Source: Natronoarchaeum mannanilyticum (lineage in GTDB: Archaea > Halobacteriota > Halobacteria > Halobacteriales > Natronoarchaeaceae). Taken from it: a DNA stretch of 64,000 bases. A program made the position numbers and the translations under genes. Shown piece after piece: positions 51,381 to 59,959 of the stretch. The stretch lies in the NCBI RefSeq assembly GCF_039522665.1, contig NZ_BAAADV010000007.1, forward strand, positions 1-64,000. Direction: 5' to 3'. The notes under the pieces were generated by a model that saw nothing but the letters and a program-made list of their open reading frames with translations, made no database searches and was not told the DNA's origin. How positions within the stretch are numbered: the stretch's first letter is position 1; every line of letters begins with the position of its first letter.

Positions 51381-52355
51381 TCAGTCGTCGCTCGGGTCCG
51401 CGGCGTCTTCGACGACCGCGGCGTCGTCGCTTCCGCCGGACGCCGCTGACGGGCCGAGCTCCGATTGGAGGTCGTACTCGGTGCCGGTCAGCACGAACAG
51501 GATCTCGTCGAGCACGGCGAACAGTTCGGGGAGCACGCGCACGATCAGCAGCGTGATGCCGACCAGCGCGACCACCGACAGCGTCTGCGAGATGAGGTGG
51601 TGGGAGACGTAAAAGGAGGTCACCATCTCCTCGCCCGCGAGCGTGTCGGTGATCGCGTGGAAGATCGGGTAGTCGAACCAGCCCAGCGGCGCCGCCAGGC
51701 CGACGAACACGTTCCGCCCGAGGTTCGCCACCCAGATGACGCTCACGGCGATCGCGAACGCCTTGGCCTTCCGGGCCAGCGGCGCCCGCACCGCCATGAT
51801 CGCGCCGCCGAAGATCGAGATGCTACCGATCCCGGTACACGAGAGGACGATGTACGTCGAGTACCCCTCGAACGCGAAGCGGCTCTGGTAGCCGTTCGCG
51901 CCGGTCTCGATCCCCGGCGAGTAGCCCAGCAGCTCCATCCCGAAGTGGGCCTGCCGGGCGACGGACTCGATGAGCACCGTCTTGACGACCGGGATCGTCA
52001 TCGCGGGGAGGTACAGCAGCCCCATCATCGCGACCGCCCGGGAGAGTATCAGCAGCGAGTCCCGGCCCGAATACAGCAGGTACGCCGCGTACAGCGACAG
52101 CGGGACTCCGATCAGGCTCAGCGCGCTCTCCAGGATGCTCTGTGCGTCGAAGTAGAAGTACGGCACCATCAGACCCCAGAAGATGCCGAACACGACCCAG
52201 GCGGCGACGCCGCTCGTTCTTGCGGCGCGCGTTCGACCGGTCAGTTCGAGCGCCGCGGTCGCGAGGAAGGCGGCGATGGCGGCCCAGACGAACAGGTTCC
52301 TGGTTCCCGTCGCCCAGATCGCCTCGGTCGCGAGCGGGGACGCAAGCGTCGTCAC
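51381..52355 (-). CDS. artA: archaeosortase A
   Basis: Membrane transpeptidase-like protease that processes PGF-CTERM proteins such as the S-layer glycoprotein and links them to lipid. The 324-residue protein has about seven to eight helices, with the catalytic Cys in LSCTGIGS at residue 173, the Arg of NLGRNVF at 214 and His in YVSHHLIS at 253. With a GTG start at 52355 these numbers agree with the Haloferax numbering I recall; a TTG codon at 52367 is the alternative. A CTTTATTT element on the reverse strand at about 52377-52385 is about 27 bases before that GTG. A soluble acidic tail ends the protein. The phosphoesterase follows directly. Confidence 0.93.
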   Translation of the reverse strand: MTTLASPLATEAIWATGTRNLFVWAAIAAFLATAALELTGRTRAARTSGVAAWVVFGIFWGLMVPYFYFDAQSILESALSLIGVPLSLYAAYLLYSGRDSLLILSRAVAMMGLLYLPAMTIPVVKTVLIESVARQAHFGMELLGYSPGIETGANGYQSRFAFEGYSTYIVLSCTGIGSISIFGGAIMAVRAPLARKAKAFAIAVSVIWVANLGRNVFVGLAAPLGWFDYPIFHAITDTLAGEEMVTSFYVSHHLISQTLSVVALVGITLLIVRVLPELFAVLDEILFVLTGTEYDLQSELGPSAASGGSDDAAVVEDAADPSDD

Positions 52356-52444
52356 GTGGGGATGCAAGCGCTATCGAAATAAAGAGCTATCGGCATCGTG
52401 TGCGCCTGCCGCCGGACCGATATTGCGCCGTTCCGTCTGCCCGC

Positions 52445-53041
52445 TCAGTCGGCGTGCTCCCGCGCGGTGTCGTAGGCCTCGCGGATGCGCCGGAACTCGT
52501 CCTCGTCGCCGCCCTGATCGGGGTGAACCTCCTTGACGCGCCGGCGGTAGGCGCGTCGTACTTCCTCGACGTCCGCGCTAGCAGGCAGTCCCAGCGCGGC
52601 GAACGCCGTCGCGACGCCGGCGTCCGCGTCCTCGTCGGTCGCGATTTCGGGCGTCTCGAAGGGGAGTCGCGAGCCGAGGTGGCCGCCCGGGAGTTCGTGT
52701 TCGACGAGCACCGGGTCGGTGTCGGTCGCCTCCAGGCGGAAAAAGACCCTCGCGTCGAACGTGACCGCGACGTCGCGCTCGGGGAGGTAGAACTCGACGC
52801 GTTGTCCCGCCACTGTCGTCTTTTCGACGTAGCGCTCGTCGATCGCTTCGAGGTAGTGTCGGATCTCCGCCAAGCGTCGCTCGGCGCCCTCGCGCTCGGG
52901 CGACCCGGCGGGATCGTCCTCCAGGCGCGGGAACGCGCGCTGTCCTGCGACGAACGCGAGCGCGACCAACAACGTCGACGCTCCGGCGAGCCCGAGCCCG
53001 AGCAGCAACCACTCCGGAAGCTCCGCGATCGCTCCCCACAC
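52445..53041 (-). CDS. membrane-anchored J-domain protein
   Basis: A 198-residue type III DnaJ-like protein with an inverted layout. A membrane helix is near the N-terminus (WLLLGLGLAGASTLLVALAFVAG), followed by a cytoplasmic middle domain containing VEFYLPERDVAVTFDARVFFRLE, and the J domain is at the C-terminus (AALGLPASADVEEVRRAYRRRVKEVHPDQGG) with its HPD motif. It could recruit DnaK to the membrane (inference). The start is uncertain: GTG 53041 is preferred because upstream codons to ATG 53095 have weak GC3 bias, but 53095 is possible. Confidence 0.85.
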   Translation of the reverse strand: MWGAIAELPEWLLLGLGLAGASTLLVALAFVAGQRAFPRLEDDPAGSPEREGAERRLAEIRHYLEAIDERYVEKTTVAGQRVEFYLPERDVAVTFDARVFFRLEATDTDPVLVEHELPGGHLGSRLPFETPEIATDEDADAGVATAFAALGLPASADVEEVRRAYRRRVKEVHPDQGGDEDEFRRIREAYDTAREHAD

Positions 53042-53145
53042 AACGCCTGCCGATTGGGGATCGAAGCTAATGAAGGCCCCGGGGGAACCCCGCATATGCT
53101 GGGCGAAACACTCAAACCCGCTCTCCACTGACTGACATTCAAACC

Positions 53146-54129
53146 GTGCGACGCCGAACCCTCCTCGGCGCTATTGCGGGTGCGACCGCAGCGACCGCCG
53201 GCTGCGCCCAGCTCTCCGAAACCGTCGACGAAGCCGCCGAAGGCACCAAGATAGAGAATTTCGGTGTCGACCACCCCTGGGGCGGCGAACCGATCGTCCT
53301 CGGCGTCGCGTACGACGAGGACGTCGACCGCCGGGAGAACTTCACCGAACTGATCGAGGCCTCGGCCGCGTTCTGGGAGGAACACGCCGAGCAGTACGCC
53401 GGCTACGACGTGGAGTACGCCCTCGACTTCGACGCCGCGGACCCGGACGTTCGCGTGACGCTCGTCGACGAGATCTCGACCTGCGAGCGGAGCGAAGACG
53501 GGTACATGGTCGTGGGCTGCGCGCCGCTGATCACCGGCGACGCGCCCGACACGGCGTCGGTCCAGATCAAGACCGGCTACTCCGACGATCTGACCCAGAC
53601 CACGATCACTCACGAGCTGGGGCACACGCTCGGTCTGGGTCACGACGACGATCCCCAAGAGATCATGTCGGACGACCCCGCCGATCGGATCCCGAACTAC
53701 GAGACGCGGCGGGCGATCCACGAGGCGTACCTCGCGGGGAGACGCTCGTTCAACGAGGGCGCCGAGCGCTGGCAGGCGGCCAACGACGCGATAGACGAGC
53801 GAAACTGGGCGACCGCGAGCGACGAGTTCACGAGCGCCGCCGACCAGTACGACGCCGCCGTCAGTTCGTTCGGGGAAGCGGCCTCCGAGTCGGACGACAT
53901 CGACGCAGACGGGGCGGTCGACATCTGTGCGGACGCCGAAGCGAAAGCCGCGCACTTCCGCAGCGCAGCCGAGGCGTGGAGCGAGGCCGCTGCAGCGCGC
54001 GACGACGGTGACTACGACCGGTACGAGGAGCGAAGTAAGGCGGCTCGCGAGCAGTTCGAGGCTGCGGACTCGCACTCGATCGGCGACGGCGAGAGCGATA
54101 CCCTGGCCGTCGAACTCGGGTTGCAGTGA
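53146..54129 (+). CDS. matrixin-like lipoprotein metalloprotease
   Basis: A 327-residue secreted protein. The N-terminus MRRRTLLGAIAGATAATAGCAQ has a twin-arginine style start and a lipobox with Cys20, so it should be exported and lipid-anchored. A metzincin-type zinc motif HELGHTLGLGHD occupies residues 156-167, followed by the Met-turn-like EIMSDD, as in matrixins. The last 130 residues are helical, Ala-rich, with several WQAANDAIDE-like repeats suggesting a coiled or TPR-like module. The start codon is GTG. It lies divergent from the J-domain gene. Substrate unknown. Confidence 0.85.
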   Translation: MRRRTLLGAIAGATAATAGCAQLSETVDEAAEGTKIENFGVDHPWGGEPIVLGVAYDEDVDRRENFTELIEASAAFWEEHAEQYAGYDVEYALDFDAADPDVRVTLVDEISTCERSEDGYMVVGCAPLITGDAPDTASVQIKTGYSDDLTQTTITHELGHTLGLGHDDDPQEIMSDDPADRIPNYETRRAIHEAYLAGRRSFNEGAERWQAANDAIDERNWATASDEFTSAADQYDAAVSSFGEAASESDDIDADGAVDICADAEAKAAHFRSAAEAWSEAAAARDDGDYDRYEERSKAAREQFEAADSHSIGDGESDTLAVELGLQ

Positions 54130-54148
54130 GCGATCAGGAGCGGCGTCA

Positions 54149-54208
54149 CGACGCCGCGTTGCCCGCCTCGACGCCGCGTTGCCCGCCTCGACGCCGCGCT
54201 GCTCGCCT
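54149..54208. repeat. 20-base tandem repeat, three copies
   Basis: CGACGCCGCGTTGCCCGCCT occurs at 54149-54168 and 54169-54188, with a third copy at 54189-54208 differing at two bases. It sits between the metalloprotease stop and the mvk start. Confidence 0.8.
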
Positions 54209-54289
54209 CGACGCTGCCGGCCGAGGATGCACCGCGGCCGTCGCCATCATTCCGCAACTACTGTTACGGATGCCCGCCGAGCGTAGCGC

Positions 54290-55324
54290 ATGACTACGTC
54301 GAGCGCTCCCGGCAAGGTGTACCTGTTCGGGGAGCACGCGGTCGTCTACGGCGAGCCGGCGGTGCCCTGCGCGATCGAGCGGCGGGCGCGGGTCACAGCC
54401 GAACGCCGCGACGACGAACTGCTGCGCGTCCACGCCGACGACCTCTCGCTGGACGGGTTCACGGTCGAGTACAGCGGTTCCTCGGAGTCGAAGCCCGACG
54501 TCGCCGTCTCCGAGTCGCTGATCGACGCCGCGATGGGCTACGTCGACGCCGCCGTCGAGCAGGCCCGCGAGGCCGTCGCCGAAGAACGCGGCGAGGACGT
54601 TTCCGAGGTCGGCTTCGACATCACGATCGAGAGCGACATCCCGCTGGGCGCCGGGCTCGGCTCCTCGGCGGCCGTCACGGTCGCCGGGATCGACGCCGCC
54701 ACGCGCGAACTGGGAGTCGAGCTGTCGCCCGAGACCGTCGCCGATCGGGCGTTTCAGGCCGAGTACGAGGTTCAGTCGGGCGAGGCGTCCCGCGCGGACA
54801 CGTTCTGCTCGGCGATGGGCGGGGCGGTCCGCGTCGAGGGCGACGACTGCCGGCGGATCGAGGCGCCGGACCTGCCGATCGTCGTCGGCTTCGACGGCGG
54901 CGCCGGGGACACCGGCGCGCTCGTCGCCGGCGTCCGACAGCTCCGCGAGGAGTACGACTTCGCCGCCGACACGATCGAGGCGATCGGCGACATCGTCCGC
55001 GAGGGCGAGCAGGCGCTGGCCGAGGGCGATATCGCGGAGCTGGGCCGGCTGATGGACTTCAACCACGGGCTGCTGGAGGCGCTGGGCGTCTCCTCGCGCT
55101 CGCTCGATCGGATGGTCTGGGCCGCCCGCGACGCCGGCGCCGAGGGCGCGAAGCTGACCGGCGCGGGCGGCGGCGGCTGCGTCGTCGCGCTCGACGAGAC
55201 CGACGAGACGAGTACCGCGCTCCGGTTCACGCCGGGCTGCGAAGAAGCGTTCCGCGCCGAACTCGACCGCGACGGCGTGCGCGTCGAGCAGCCTCCGAGC
55301 GACGACCGCATGGAGGGCGCCTGA
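54290..55324 (+). CDS. mvk: mevalonate kinase
   Basis: Phosphorylates mevalonate in the route to isoprenoid membrane lipids. The 344-residue GHMP kinase has SAPGKVYLFGEHAVVYGEPAV at the start, the phosphate loop PLGAGLGSSAAVTVA around residues 118-130, and the C-terminal KLTGAGGGGCVVAL. It is followed one base after its stop by ipk, fitting the archaeal variant of the mevalonate pathway in which isopentenyl phosphate is the intermediate. Confidence 0.96.
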   Translation: MTTSSAPGKVYLFGEHAVVYGEPAVPCAIERRARVTAERRDDELLRVHADDLSLDGFTVEYSGSSESKPDVAVSESLIDAAMGYVDAAVEQAREAVAEERGEDVSEVGFDITIESDIPLGAGLGSSAAVTVAGIDAATRELGVELSPETVADRAFQAEYEVQSGEASRADTFCSAMGGAVRVEGDDCRRIEAPDLPIVVGFDGGAGDTGALVAGVRQLREEYDFAADTIEAIGDIVREGEQALAEGDIAELGRLMDFNHGLLEALGVSSRSLDRMVWAARDAGAEGAKLTGAGGGGCVVALDETDETSTALRFTPGCEEAFRAELDRDGVRVEQPPSDDRMEGA

Positions 55325-55325
55325 A

Positions 55326-56135
55326 ATGACGACCGTCCTCAAGCTGGGCGGCAGCGTCGTCACCGAGAAGGACCGCGACGAGACGGTCGACGGCCCGGAG
55401 CTCGACCGGGCGGCGTCGGCCGTCGCGGCGGCTCGCTCGGGCGGAGGCGGCGACGGTAGCGGCGGGACCGGCGACGCCGTCGACGACCTCGTGATCGTCC
55501 ACGGCGGCGGCAGCTTCGGCCACCCGAACGCAGCGGGATGGGGCGTCACAACCGAGGAGGGAACCCGCGACGCCGACGGCGTGCTGGCGATCCACGGCGC
55601 GATGACGACGCTGAACAAGTTCGTCCTCCGGCGCCTGCGCGACGAGGGCGTCCCCGCGGTGCCGGTCCATCCCCTCTCTGCCGCGCACCGGGACGCCGAC
55701 GCCGACCTCACGCTGCCCACCGGACAGGTTCGGACGTTGCTCGACGAAGGGTTCGTGCCCGTGCTTCACGGCGACGTGATCGCGCACGCGGGCGAGGGCG
55801 TCACCGTGCTGAGCGGCGACGAGATCGTCGCGGAACTCGCCGGACAGCTGGACGCCGAGCGCGTCGGCGTCTGCTCGACGGTGCCGGGCGTGCTCGACGC
55901 GGATGACGAGGATAGCGTCGACGAGGCGTCCGTCATCGCCGAAATATCGTCCTTCGACGACGTCGCGGACGTGCTCGGCGGCAGCGACGCGACGGACGTC
56001 TCGGGCGGCATGGCCGGGAAAGTTCGCGAACTGCTCGCGCTCGACGTTCCGGCCTCGATCTTCGACCTCGACGCGCTCTCGGCGTTTCTCGCGGGCGAGC
56101 GCCCGGGGACGACGATTCGCGGCGACGAGAAGTAG
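55326..56135 (+). CDS. ipk: isopentenyl phosphate kinase
   Basis: Phosphorylates isopentenyl phosphate to isopentenyl diphosphate in the archaeal mevalonate route. The 269-residue amino-acid-kinase fold has LKLGGSVVTEKD, the catalytic-His region IVHGGGSFGHPNA, PVLHGDVIAHAGEG and DVSGGMAGKVREL, all matching the family. Directly follows mvk. A Gly-rich insertion (near residues 38-48) between the first strand and the HGGG loop is unusual but in a variable place. Confidence 0.95.
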   Translation: MTTVLKLGGSVVTEKDRDETVDGPELDRAASAVAAARSGGGGDGSGGTGDAVDDLVIVHGGGSFGHPNAAGWGVTTEEGTRDADGVLAIHGAMTTLNKFVLRRLRDEGVPAVPVHPLSAAHRDADADLTLPTGQVRTLLDEGFVPVLHGDVIAHAGEGVTVLSGDEIVAELAGQLDAERVGVCSTVPGVLDADDEDSVDEASVIAEISSFDDVADVLGGSDATDVSGGMAGKVRELLALDVPASIFDLDALSAFLAGERPGTTIRGDEK

Positions 56136-56150
56136 CGAGGCGACCGCCGT

Positions 56151-56783
56151 TCAGGGTTTGTCGCTCTCGTCGGGAATGTACGGTGAAAGAGCGTCCGGCG
56201 CGACGTCCGCGACTACCGGCGCGAGGTCGGGGAGTCGCCTGCGCACCGCGGCGTAGACGGCCGAAATCGCGAGCAAGACGAGGACGAACAGCTCGAAGCG
56301 GCCCTCCAGCAAGAACCACAGCGGGACGCCGATGCCCAGTCCGAGCACGAAGTCCTCGGGCGCGCCGTCGTACCGGATCCAGCGCCGCGGCGGGAGCCAG
56401 CGTCCCCGGTAGTGGTCGTACACGGCGCGCTCGGAGGTTCCCCTCCAGGGCCGCAGTTCCAGGCCGCCGCCGAGGGCGTCCATGCAGCAGTGGACCGCGG
56501 CGGCGACCACCGCGAGCGCGAGCGCGACCGTCGCCGGCGTCGTGACGATGGCTGCGAGGGCGACCGCGGGGATCGACAGGGCGGCGAAGTACACCGGGAA
56601 GTGGAGCGTCCGACGGTGGGCGGTGTACATGTCTGCGTCGGGGAACCCGCCGCCGAGGGCCCCGCCGACCAGCGCCGCCGTGCCGAGGTCGGGTGCGGCG
56701 ACGACGATCGGCGTCGCCAGCGCCAGCCCGATCAGCACGTGGGTGGTCAGCATCATATACCCGAGGAAGGGCGTCCGATCCAT
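56151..56783 (-). CDS. membrane-bound metal-dependent hydrolase
   Basis: A 210-residue membrane protein of the YdjM/DUF457-like type: GYMMLTTHVLIGLALATP at the start, then GGGFPDADMYTAHRRTLHFPVYFA with the acidic and His residues of the metal site, and AAVHCCMDALGGG. The TATA-like TTTAAAAAG on the reverse strand near 56826-56834 would put the transcript start about 20 bases before the ATG at 56783, so that start is preferred over 56846. It is convergent to ipk. Substrate unknown. Confidence 0.82.
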   Translation of the reverse strand: MDRTPFLGYMMLTTHVLIGLALATPIVVAAPDLGTAALVGGALGGGFPDADMYTAHRRTLHFPVYFAALSIPAVALAAIVTTPATVALALAVVAAAVHCCMDALGGGLELRPWRGTSERAVYDHYRGRWLPPRRWIRYDGAPEDFVLGLGIGVPLWFLLEGRFELFVLVLLAISAVYAAVRRRLPDLAPVVADVAPDALSPYIPDESDKP

Positions 56784-57016
56784 TAAGCGCGTCGTCCGCG
56801 TCGGCGTCCGGCTCGGATGCCACGCCTTTTTAAACCATGAGCGCATAGTGTCTCCCAACACGACCCGCGGGTAGTGGCGTGCGTCCTCGAGACGCGCGCT
56901 GCGGGCGGGTGCGCGGCCGACGTGCTGCAAGACGCCGGGGTCACGTTCCCGTTATTCGTGGGTGTTTCCGTGAGCGCATCGCCACCGCAACGTGGCTTTG
57001 AATGCTCGGATCAACT

Positions 57017-58369
57017 ATGGAAGTCGAAATAGCAACGATAGGCGGTTACGAGGAGGTCGGACGGCAGATGACGGCGGTACGAGCTGGCGAGGACGTCGTC
57101 ATCTTCGACATGGGTCTGAACCTCTCGAAGGTTCTGATCCACGACAACGTCGAGACCGAACGGATGCACAGCCTCGACCTGATCGACATGGGCGCCATCC
57201 CGGACGATCGGGTGATGAGCGACCTCGAGGGCGACGTGAAGGCCATCGTGCCGACGCACGGTCACCTCGACCACATCGGCGCCATCAGCAAGCTCGCCCA
57301 CCGGTACAACGCGCCGGTCGTGGCGTCGCCGTTCACGATCGAGCTGGTCAAACAGCAGATCGAGGGCGAGCAGAAGTTCGGCGTCGAGAACGACCTCGTG
57401 AAGATGGAAGCCGGCGAGAAGATGAGCATCGGCGACACCGGCAACGTCGAGCTCGAGTTCGTGAACGTCACGCACTCGATCATCGACGCGATCAATCCCG
57501 TCCTTCACACACCCGAGGGTGCTGTCGTCTACGGGCTGGACAAGCGCATGGACCACACGCCGGTCATCGGCGACCCGATCGACATGGAGCGGTTCCGCGA
57601 GATCGGCCGCGAGGGTGAGGGCGTGCTGTGTTACATCGAGGACTGCACGAACGCCAACAAGAAGGGCCGCACGCCCAGCGAGAACGTCGCCCGCGAGCAC
57701 CTGCGCGACGTGATGCACAGCATCGAGGACTACGACGGCGGCATCGTCGCGACGACGTTCTCCAGCCACATCGCGCGCGTCTCCAGCCTCGTCGAGTTCG
57801 CCAAGGACATCGGGCGCCAGCCCGTCCTGCTCGGCCGGTCGATGGAGAAGTACTCCGGCACCGCCGAGCGACTGAACTTCGTCGACTTCCCCGAGGATCT
57901 CGGGATGTTCGGCCACCGCAAGTCCGTCGATCGGACGTTCAAGCGGATCATGAACGAGGGCAAGGAGAACTACCTGCCGATCGTCACCGGCCACCAGGGC
58001 GAGCCCCGCGCGATGCTCACCCGAATGGGTCGCGGCGACACGCCGTACGAACTCGACGACGGCGACAAGGTCATCTTCTCGGCGCGAGTGATCCCGGAGC
58101 CGACCAACGAGGGGCAGCGCTACCAGTCCGAGAAACTGCTGGGCATGCAGGGCGCCCGCATCTACGACGACATCCACGTCTCGGGCCACCTCCGACAGGA
58201 GGGTCACTACGAGATGCTCGACGCGCTCCAGCCCCAGCACGTCATCCCCGCCCACCAGGACATGAAGGGCTACTCCAGCTACGTCGATCTCGCCGAGAGC
58301 GAGGGGTACAAGCTCGGGCGGGATCTCCACGTCACCCGGAACGGCAACATGATCCAGCTGGTCGAGTGA
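57017..58369 (+). CDS. rnj: archaeal ribonuclease J
   Basis: Metallo-beta-lactamase/beta-CASP RNase with 5'-3' exonuclease activity in RNA turnover, 450 residues. The zinc motif HGHLDH is at residues 81-86, the beta-CASP region contains [20 protein letters not shown] and [10 protein letters not shown], and [15 protein letters not shown] and the C-terminal [12 protein letters not shown] complete the family pattern. The ATG at 57017 gives [15 protein letters not shown]; an ATG five codons upstream is unlikely. It is followed one base later by the prenyl synthase gene. Confidence 0.95.
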   Translation: MEVEIATIGGYEEVGRQMTAVRAGEDVVIFDMGLNLSKVLIHDNVETERMHSLDLIDMGAIPDDRVMSDLEGDVKAIVPTHGHLDHIGAISKLAHRYNAPVVASPFTIELVKQQIEGEQKFGVENDLVKMEAGEKMSIGDTGNVELEFVNVTHSIIDAINPVLHTPEGAVVYGLDKRMDHTPVIGDPIDMERFREIGREGEGVLCYIEDCTNANKKGRTPSENVAREHLRDVMHSIEDYDGGIVATTFSSHIARVSSLVEFAKDIGRQPVLLGRSMEKYSGTAERLNFVDFPEDLGMFGHRKSVDRTFKRIMNEGKENYLPIVTGHQGEPRAMLTRMGRGDTPYELDDGDKVIFSARVIPEPTNEGQRYQSEKLLGMQGARIYDDIHVSGHLRQEGHYEMLDALQPQHVIPAHQDMKGYSSYVDLAESEGYKLGRDLHVTRNGNMIQLVE

Positions 58370-58370
58370 T

Positions 58371-59420
58371 ATGACTGGATCCGAGGCGCGAGAGGAACGG
58401 GTGCTGGAGGCCGTCGGACAGCGGCGGGAACTCGTAAACGACGCCATCCCCGAGGAACTCCCGATCACCGACCCCGAGCGGCTCTACGAGGCCTCACGGT
58501 ACCTGCTGGACGCGGGCGGCAAGCGTCTCCGCCCCACCGTGCTGTTGTTGGTCGCGGAAGCGCTCGCCGACGTCGAACCGCTCTCAGCGGACTACCGGTC
58601 GTTCCCGTCGCTGAACGGCTCCGACGTCGACGTGATGGCGGCGGCGGTCAGCGTCGAGACCATCCAGTCGTTCACGCTGATCCACGACGACATCATGGAC
58701 GACGACGACCTTCGGCGGGGCGTCCCCGCGGTCCACCGAGAGTACGATCTCGAGACGGCGATCCTCGCCGGCGACACGCTCTACTCGAAGGCGTTCGAGA
58801 TCATGCTCGATACCGACGCCCAGGCCGACCGGACGGTCCGGGCTCTCGACGTGCTGGCGACGACCTGCACGAACATCTGCGAGGGCCAGGCGCTGGACGT
58901 CGAGTTCGAGACGAGCTCGGACGTGCTCACGGAGGACTACCTCGAGATGATCGAACAGAAGACCGCCGTCCTGTACGGAGCGTCGTCCAGCGTCCCGGCG
59001 CTGCTGCTTGGCGCCGACGACGAGACCGTCGAGCAGCTGTACGGGTACGGCATCGACGTGGGCCGCGCGTTCCAGATCCAGGACGACGTGCTGGATCTCA
59101 CCGTCCCCAGCGAGAAGCTGGGCAAACAACGCGGTAGCGACCTCGTCGAGGGCAAGCAGACGCTGCTGACGCTCCACGCCCGAGAGCAGGGCGTCGACGT
59201 CGACTCGCTGGTCGACGCCGAGAGCGTCGAGGCCGTCACCGAAGCCGAGATCGACGAGGCGGTCGCCGAGCTCGAGGCCGCGGGCAGCATCGACTACGCC
59301 CGCGACACGGCGGCGGAACTCGTCGAGTCCGGAAAGGAGCGGCTGGAAGTGCTCCCCGACAACGAAGCGAGACACCTGCTCGAACAGCTGGCCGACTACC
59401 TGATCGAGCGCGGCTACTGA
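58371..59420 (+). CDS. idsA: geranylgeranyl/farnesyl diphosphate synthase
   Basis: Trans-prenyltransferase that builds the C15/C20 chains for archaeal ether lipids. The 349-residue protein has both aspartate-rich motifs, DDIMDDDDLRRG near residues 105-115 and DDVLDLTV near 240, and the GGKRLRPTVLLL start region. The residues before the first motif that set chain length favour a C20 product, but this is an inference. It lies one base after rnj, in a lipid-gene setting with mvk and ipk nearby. Confidence 0.95.
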   Translation: MTGSEAREERVLEAVGQRRELVNDAIPEELPITDPERLYEASRYLLDAGGKRLRPTVLLLVAEALADVEPLSADYRSFPSLNGSDVDVMAAAVSVETIQSFTLIHDDIMDDDDLRRGVPAVHREYDLETAILAGDTLYSKAFEIMLDTDAQADRTVRALDVLATTCTNICEGQALDVEFETSSDVLTEDYLEMIEQKTAVLYGASSSVPALLLGADDETVEQLYGYGIDVGRAFQIQDDVLDLTVPSEKLGKQRGSDLVEGKQTLLTLHAREQGVDVDSLVDAESVEAVTEAEIDEAVAELEAAGSIDYARDTAAELVESGKERLEVLPDNEARHLLEQLADYLIERGY

Positions 59421-59427
59421 CGCCAGA

Positions 59428-59601
59428 TCACTTTTTGCTTCGCCGGCTCCCGGCGCGTAGCTCCGCCGAGTCGCAGTACGGGCAGTTGGGATCTTCGACC
59501 GAGGGCGCGTACGCAAACGCTCTCCCGCAGTCCGCACACTCGAAACGCCGACCGCCGTCGTGCCCGCCGACGGCATCGCGAAGCTGATCGAACAGCCCCA
59601 T
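59428..59601 (-). CDS. small zinc-ribbon protein
   Basis: A 57-residue protein with a four-Cys ribbon: RFECADCGRAFAYAP ... DPNCPYCDSAEL, preceded by MGLFDQLRDAVGG. Such mini zinc-finger proteins are common in haloarchaea and have been linked to stress or regulation, though this one is uncharacterised. A TATA-like TTAAGGAC region on the reverse strand near 59625-59632 fits the ATG at 59601 better than the longer in-frame start. It converges on idsA. Confidence 0.85.
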   Translation of the reverse strand: MGLFDQLRDAVGGHDGGRRFECADCGRAFAYAPSVEDPNCPYCDSAELRAGSRRSKK

Positions 59602-59959
59602 GTGCGAGTGACCGACAGGCTCGTCCTTAACTATTGCCAACAGTTAGCATACAATTCGAAAGGCCGCCACGATCGTGAGGCTGGAACACTCCTCAGTACC
59701 CATAATACCGCGTATTCAGGGGGTTTGCGGCCTATTTGCGACATCTCTCCGACCGGCAGACTCCCGACGATTCTATATATCATCATGGGATTTACGAGTC
59801 TCGCATCGCCCATGCAAGAAATGTAATATTTCCATCCATTTGTCGGGACGAATCCGAGATCGGCGCCGATAGCGCCTCTCCAGCGGACAACCGTCTGGCG
59901 AGGCAGTGCCGTGGCGTCCGCGGGAAGCGGATGCTGCGATTGATACAGCGGCGACTCGT
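59602..59959. other. AT-richer spacer left of the recombinase gene
   Basis: About 360 bases with lower GC than neighbours, including TATATATCATC-like stretches near 59775. Open frames here are short and mutually overlapping with no recognisable protein. No direct repeat long enough to be an attachment site was found. The strip may be a relic of past integration. Confidence 0.45.
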
